This document shows positions 6,711 through 9,430 of a stretch of DNA of 9,430 bases, piece by piece. The stretch is taken from NCBI GenBank assembly GCA_029864225.1, contig JAOTTU010000074.1:1-9430 (forward strand). Reading direction: 5' to 3'. The position numbers were made by a program, and so were the translations under genes. A model generated the notes under the pieces. It saw nothing but the letters and a program-made list of their open reading frames with translations. It did no database searches and was not told the DNA's origin. How positions within the stretch are numbered: position 1 is the first letter of the stretch; each line of letters begins with the position of its first letter. This stretch comes from Gammaproteobacteria bacterium (GTDB lineage Bacteria > Pseudomonadota > Gammaproteobacteria > UBA9214).

Positions 6711-7631
6711 TTAACCGCGCCCGCGGGTGCGGGTACCCGTCGTCTTGCCGCCAACTTCCTGCTTGCGCTTTTCCAGAAACTGGATGATTTGGCTGGCGAT
6801 GTCTTTGCCAGTTGCGTTCTCGATACCCTCCAGACCGGGTGAGGAATTGACCTCCATCACTACGGGACCGTGATTGGCGCGCAACAGATCCACACCAGCC
6901 ACACTCAGCCCCATGGTCTGTGCTGCACGGACAGCCGTCGAGCGCTCTTCGGGGGTGATCTTAATGAGGGTTGCGGAACCGCCACGATGCAGGTTGGAGC
7001 GAAACTCGCCTTCCCTGCCCTGACGCTTCATGGCAGCCACAACCTTGTCGCCCACGACGAAACAGCGAATATCCGCCCCACCGGCCTCGCCGATGAATTC
7101 CTGTACCAGGATATTTGCGTGCAGGCCCATAAAGGCCTCGATAACGCTTTCCGCGGCTTTTTGTGTCTCGGCCAGAACCACACCTATGCCCTGCGTCCCC
7201 TCGAGAAGCTTGATCACGAGGGGGGCACCGCCGACCATAGAAATCAAATCCTGAATGTCGTCAGGCTTGTTGGCAAAACCGGTGACTGGCAGGCCGATAC
7301 CTTTGCGCGACAATAGCTGAAGCGAGCGTAATTTGTCCCGCGAGCGGGATATCGCAACCGATTCATTAAGGGGCAATACCCCCATCATTTCGAACTGCCT
7401 TAGTACAGCGGTACCATAAAAGGTCACAGAGGCACCAATGCGTGGAATCACGGCGTCGAACCCTTCCAAAGCAACGCCCTTGAAATGCACCTGTGGTTTA
7501 TGGGATGCAATATTCATATAACAGTGCAGCACGTCAAGCACCCTGACCTCATGACCGCGCTTCCTGGCCGCTTCAGTCAGCCTGCGAGTGGAATACAGCT
7601 TGCTATTGCGGGACAGAATCGCGATTTTCAT
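6711..7631 (-). CDS. rimK: RimK, ribosomal protein S6:glutamate ligase
   Basis: This 306-residue ATP-grasp ligase uses ATP to add glutamate residues to the C-terminus of ribosomal protein S6. E. coli RimK can also make poly-alpha-glutamate. The start at 7631 (MKIAILSRNSKLYS) matches the family N-terminus and has AGAGGA about 8 bases upstream; the longer frame from 7718 has no such support. The N-terminal domain (1-100) contains DAVIPRIGASVTFYG and the hinge ESVAISRSRDKLRS. The ATP-grasp core contains GGAPLVIKLLEGTQGIGVVL (about 134-153), DIRCFVVGDKVVAA, EGEFRSNLHRGG and the metal/ATP site VMEVNSSPGLEG. Metal ligands Asp248, Glu260 and Asn262 are all present. The C-terminal tail, from about 288, is lysine/arginine-rich and ends TGTRTRGRG, differing from the E. 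coli tail. No S6 gene is nearby. Confidence 0.95.
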   Translation of the reverse strand: MKIAILSRNSKLYSTRRLTEAARKRGHEVRVLDVLHCYMNIASHKPQVHFKGVALEGFDAVIPRIGASVTFYGTAVLRQFEMMGVLPLNESVAISRSRDKLRSLQLLSRKGIGLPVTGFANKPDDIQDLISMVGGAPLVIKLLEGTQGIGVVLAETQKAAESVIEAFMGLHANILVQEFIGEAGGADIRCFVVGDKVVAAMKRQGREGEFRSNLHRGGSATLIKITPEERSTAVRAAQTMGLSVAGVDLLRANHGPVVMEVNSSPGLEGIENATGKDIASQIIQFLEKRKQEVGGKTTGTRTRGRG

Positions 7632-7638
7632 GCCATAT

Positions 7639-7645
7639 ATCCTCT
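7639..7645 (-). promoter_or_regulatory. rimK: Shine-Dalgarno site deciding the rimK start
   Basis: On the minus strand AAGAGGA lies about 8 bases before the ATG at 7631. It argues for that start over the upstream in-frame ATG at 7718. Confidence 0.65.
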
Positions 7646-7800
7646 TGTTTATGCTGGCCGGTAACCTGGTTGGTATTGACTGGTTTGATCGACGAATGAC
7701 GATCGCCTGGCTGGGCATTGTGTATGGACTACCTGTGAGATATCAGACAGTGCAGGGTCTCGAATAGTCACATCCGGAGTTGAGTACGAGTGCCGGCTGT

Positions 7801-8456
7801 CTAATTACCGTTGCAATGGGTCCTGCCGGGAATACCTCGCTGCAGCGCCGCAGTACCGGCATGAAGATGGACCAGCCCAAGACAGGTGAAACACGCTATT
7901 AAATCGTTGCTTTTGCGGGTCCGTTGCCATGATGCATAAACATGTATGTCCTGCTGGGGAAACGGAAGCGAGATACCTTCATCATCGAAGCGCTTCTTCA
8001 CAGCCCTGGTGATAAACCAGTAAGCTGTCCAGTATTCACTCGTCTTTACCCAGGGTCGAACAATGAAATCAACGGAGGAATCACCCAGGGTGTGCAGTTG
8101 TATCACAGTCGGTGGTTCATCCAACACGAGCTCATAGTTGTCGACAATTTCATGTAGCACCTTTTCGGCCAGCTCAATATTATCGTCACAGCCGATGCCG
8201 AACAGCATGTCGATACGGCGTATGATCTCGGTATTCATATTTCGGATAACAACCCCCAGATTTTCTTGTTGGGGACTATTACGCGCTGATTTTTAAAGGT
8301 AGTGATCGTAGTCGACACCAGGTTCATCTGTCTCACCTTGCCCCTAACGCCGCCTGCCTCGATAGCATCATCCACATCAAAAGGTCTATAGATCAGTATC
8401 ATTACGCCTGTGGCAAAGTTCGAAAGTGTCTCCTGCAGTGCAAACCCGATTCGGTA
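7801..8456 (-). pseudogene. Decayed small MscS-family channel
   Basis: This is the remnant of a second, short MscS-type channel. The first segment (8456 to about 8253) reads from the end of the pore helix through the beta domain: YRIGFALQETLSNFATGVM, YRPFDVDDAIEAGGVRGKV, TTFKNQRVIVPNKKIWG. It then runs to a TGA at 8235. The second segment, from about 8252, is shifted by one base and continues the same protein: VIRNMNTEIIRRIDMLFGIG, LGDSSVDFIVRPWVK, EGISLPFPQQDIHVYASW. Inserting one G in the run at 8253-8257 restores the reading, so this is a single-base loss in a homopolymer or a sequencing error. The final 30 or so residues of the second frame do not look like MscS. Upstream of 8456 I cannot recover TM1, TM2 or the first half of the pore helix, so the gene is damaged at its 5' end even without the frameshift. 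It follows the zntB remnant on the same strand. Confidence 0.8.
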
Positions 8457-8726
8457 TTTTCCTGGGCCCAGACAGGTACAGCCACGATAAACAGGTCAAG
8501 CCATAGGATTTCCCGATTCACACCTGGGCGGGATCACCTGATATTGGTTGTCTTTAACCGCGATCGCTCGCTCGCACGTACAGGATGTGCTGGGCCATAT
8601 CCGCGAAACATACACAGGTGCTGAACTGGTCGTTCTTATCTAATTCAAAGCTTTTATATCAGGTGATGATTGCGGCAGTTACAGGCTAGCGTTCATCTGC
8701 CAGCCGCTGGACAATCCGTTAACGTC
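8457..8726. other. Spacer between mscS and zntB remnants, no recognised gene
   Basis: This 270-base stretch occupies the place where the missing 5' part of the small mscS would lie. Stops interrupt the minus strand in all frames, although a FIVAV peptide about 40 bases upstream of the readable part may be a relic of the pore helix in another frame. A plus-strand frame of about 32 codons (8548-8643) is open but unrecognised. A pair of 12-base inverted repeats lies inside and is listed separately. Confidence 0.5.
8533..8667. repeat. 135-base segment bounded by perfect 12-bp inverted repeats
   Basis: ATCACCTGATAT at 8533-8544 is the exact reverse complement of ATATCAGGTGAT at 8656-8667, with 111 bases between. 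It sits just upstream of the readable part of the decayed mscS. No target-site duplication is visible next to the arms. It could be a small non-autonomous element, a pair of regulator sites, or chance. Confidence 0.5.
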
Positions 8727-9065
8727 TCAGAACCACTTGCGCCAGCGGAAGAACAGCCACTGCCCTGCCCCGACCAGCACCATCAGCACCACGACGATCG
8801 CGAACGCCGCAGGGAAGTCCGAACCAGGAATACCCCCCACGTTGATGCCCAGCAGGCCGGTCAGAAAGCTCAGCGGCAGGAAGATGGCGGCGATCATGGT
8901 GAGCAAATACATGCGCCGGTTGGTCAGCTCGGCCAGCCTGTTCTGCAATTCCTCGTGGGTGACCGATGCCCGGTCCCGTGCCTCGTCGAGGTCCTCGATG
9001 AAGCGGGTCATGCGATCGGTCAATTCCCGGATTCGCATCCGCACGGAATCATCCAGTTGCAGACG
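8727..9065 (-). pseudogene. zntB: ZntB zinc transporter, C-terminal fragment
   Basis: About 112 codons survive of a gene normally near 330 codons. They begin at the last part of the cytoplasmic helix (LDDSVRMRIRELTDRMTRF, then VEDLD-like IEDLDEARDRAS). Both membrane helices follow, around MYLLTMIAAIFLPLSFLTG and FAIVVVLMVLVGAGQWLFF. The pore loop reads GINVGGIPG, the ZntB form of the CorA-superfamily GMN loop, which points to zinc/proton transport rather than magnesium. The frame is closed by a TAA at 9066-9068, inside what is clearly peptidase-gene sequence, so the 5' two thirds have been lost at the junction near 9046-9056. A GTG at 9044 could start a peptide with the two helices but without the cytoplasmic domain. 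The natural end (TGA at 8727-8729) is intact. Confidence 0.85.
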
Positions 9066-9259
9066 TTATGTTGATGATAGTTTCTGCACTTACGGTAGTT
9101 GTGGCCGTTGGCGCTTGCCTGCCAGCGGCTTTCTCCAAGCGGATTTAGCGCACTGAGGGTACGGGCGTCGGGCAGGAAACCCAGTTCACGCTGGCAGCTC
9201 ACGCACAGGGAATTCTCGAAATGAATGCGCGCACCGCACTGGCAGGTGTAAGTTTTCAT
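9020..9259 (-). pseudogene. Zinc-ribbon putative metallopeptidase, N-terminal fragment
   Basis: The 79-codon frame opens like the COG4307 family of putative zinc-binding metallopeptidases, usually about 350 residues. MKTYTCQCGARIHFENSLCVSCQRELGFLP forms a zinc ribbon of CxC and CxxC pairs and is given here only by its key residues: Cys6, Cys8, Cys19 and Cys22. The second Cys-rich part, RKCRNYHQHNVCNWMIP, also matches the family. After that proline (9044) the reading passes into zntB DNA out of frame, adds CGCESGN and stops. The HExxH peptidase domain is absent, so no enzyme is made from this copy. It lies downstream of the right copy of the mscS end, 113 bases past that gene's stop codon. Confidence 0.8.
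9046..9056. other. Recombination junction between peptidase and zntB genes
   Basis: On the minus strand, family-like peptidase sequence continues to the codon for Pro in CNWMIP (ending 9044). zntB-like sequence, read in another frame, already begins at LDDS (from 9056). The two readings therefore overlap over about 10 bases (CTGGATGATT and neighbours), which suggests the join happened in a short stretch shared by both genes. The breakpoint is inferred from family resemblance, not from a parental sequence. Confidence 0.6.
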
Positions 9260-9262
9260 GCT

Positions 9263-9430
9263 CCGATTCTAGCCGCTGGGAAGTCTGGTGACTTGATGGG
9301 ATGCAGAGTCCTGCGGCCTGAAGCATATGCAAGGGGTATTGTCATGTACGCGCAGCACCACGTTCCCTGGCATGCGCTAATTGCCCACAGGATTGCGCGA
9401 CAGGAACGCCGTCGCATTGTCATCCTTCAG
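9263..9430. repeat. Right copy of 168-bp terminal direct repeat
   Basis: Same orientation as 1-168, with differences at 9274 and 9395 only. It contains the 3' end of mscS (last 17 codons and stop, 9377-9430, minus strand) and the short spacer before the peptidase start at 9259. It shows that an mscS 3' end identical to the left one lies upstream of the peptidase fragment, linking the two window ends. Confidence 0.95.

Noticed and set aside
9269..9373. 34-residue minus-strand frame in the repeated spacer between mscS and the peptidase gene
   Set aside because: Short, Cys/Pro/Ser-rich, no ribosome site; present in both repeat copies simply because the DNA is duplicated.
1..9430. CRISPR array, toxin-antitoxin pair, restriction system or phage-defence cluster
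   Set aside because: No spaced short repeats, no adjacent small-gene pair with such domains, and no nuclease or methylase motif on either strand.

Overview
The window looks like gammaproteobacterial chromosomal DNA of moderate GC. It holds an HdfR-like LysR regulator, a RimK very close to the enterobacterial protein, CorA/ZntB and MscS family membrane proteins, a CNNM/CorC-type protein and an ECF sigma factor. I see no phage gene, transposase, plasmid replication gene, rRNA, tRNA or CRISPR array. The genus cannot be named from this sequence.

Layout, left to right. 115-3245 (minus strand) is a two-gene operon, corA then a long MscS-family channel, coupled by an ATGA overlap. 3246-3656 is a 411-base divergent spacer with repeated AAGTCACAG boxes. 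3657-5009 (plus) is a DUF21-CBS-CorC_HlyC protein, convergent with an hdfR-like LysR gene (5022-5897, minus). An AT-rich divergent spacer separates the LysR gene from an orphan ECF sigma factor (6030-6644, plus). That gene converges on rimK (6711-7631, minus). The right end is eroded: a frameshifted, N-terminally truncated second mscS (7801-8456), the C-terminal third of a zntB (8727-9065), and the N-terminal quarter of a zinc-ribbon metallopeptidase gene that runs directly into the zntB remnant.

The most notable feature is structural. Bases 1-168 recur as a direct repeat at 9263-9430 (166 of 168 identical), so the sequence closes on itself with a 9262-base period. The two broken genes meet head to tail near 9046-9056. 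The peptidase lacks its 3' part and zntB lacks its 5' part, as expected if a chromosomal segment running from inside zntB to inside the peptidase gene was joined end to end, either as a tandem duplication or as an excised circle. A chimeric or strain-mixed assembly is the main competing explanation.

Functionally, much of the window concerns ion and osmotic homeostasis: CorA, a ZntB remnant, two MscS channels and a CNNM/CorC-type protein. Two pairs share the same order, a CorA-superfamily gene upstream of an MscS-family gene. Regulation is represented by the LysR gene and the sigma factor, and ribosomal protein S6 modification by RimK. No single new enzymatic system is evident.
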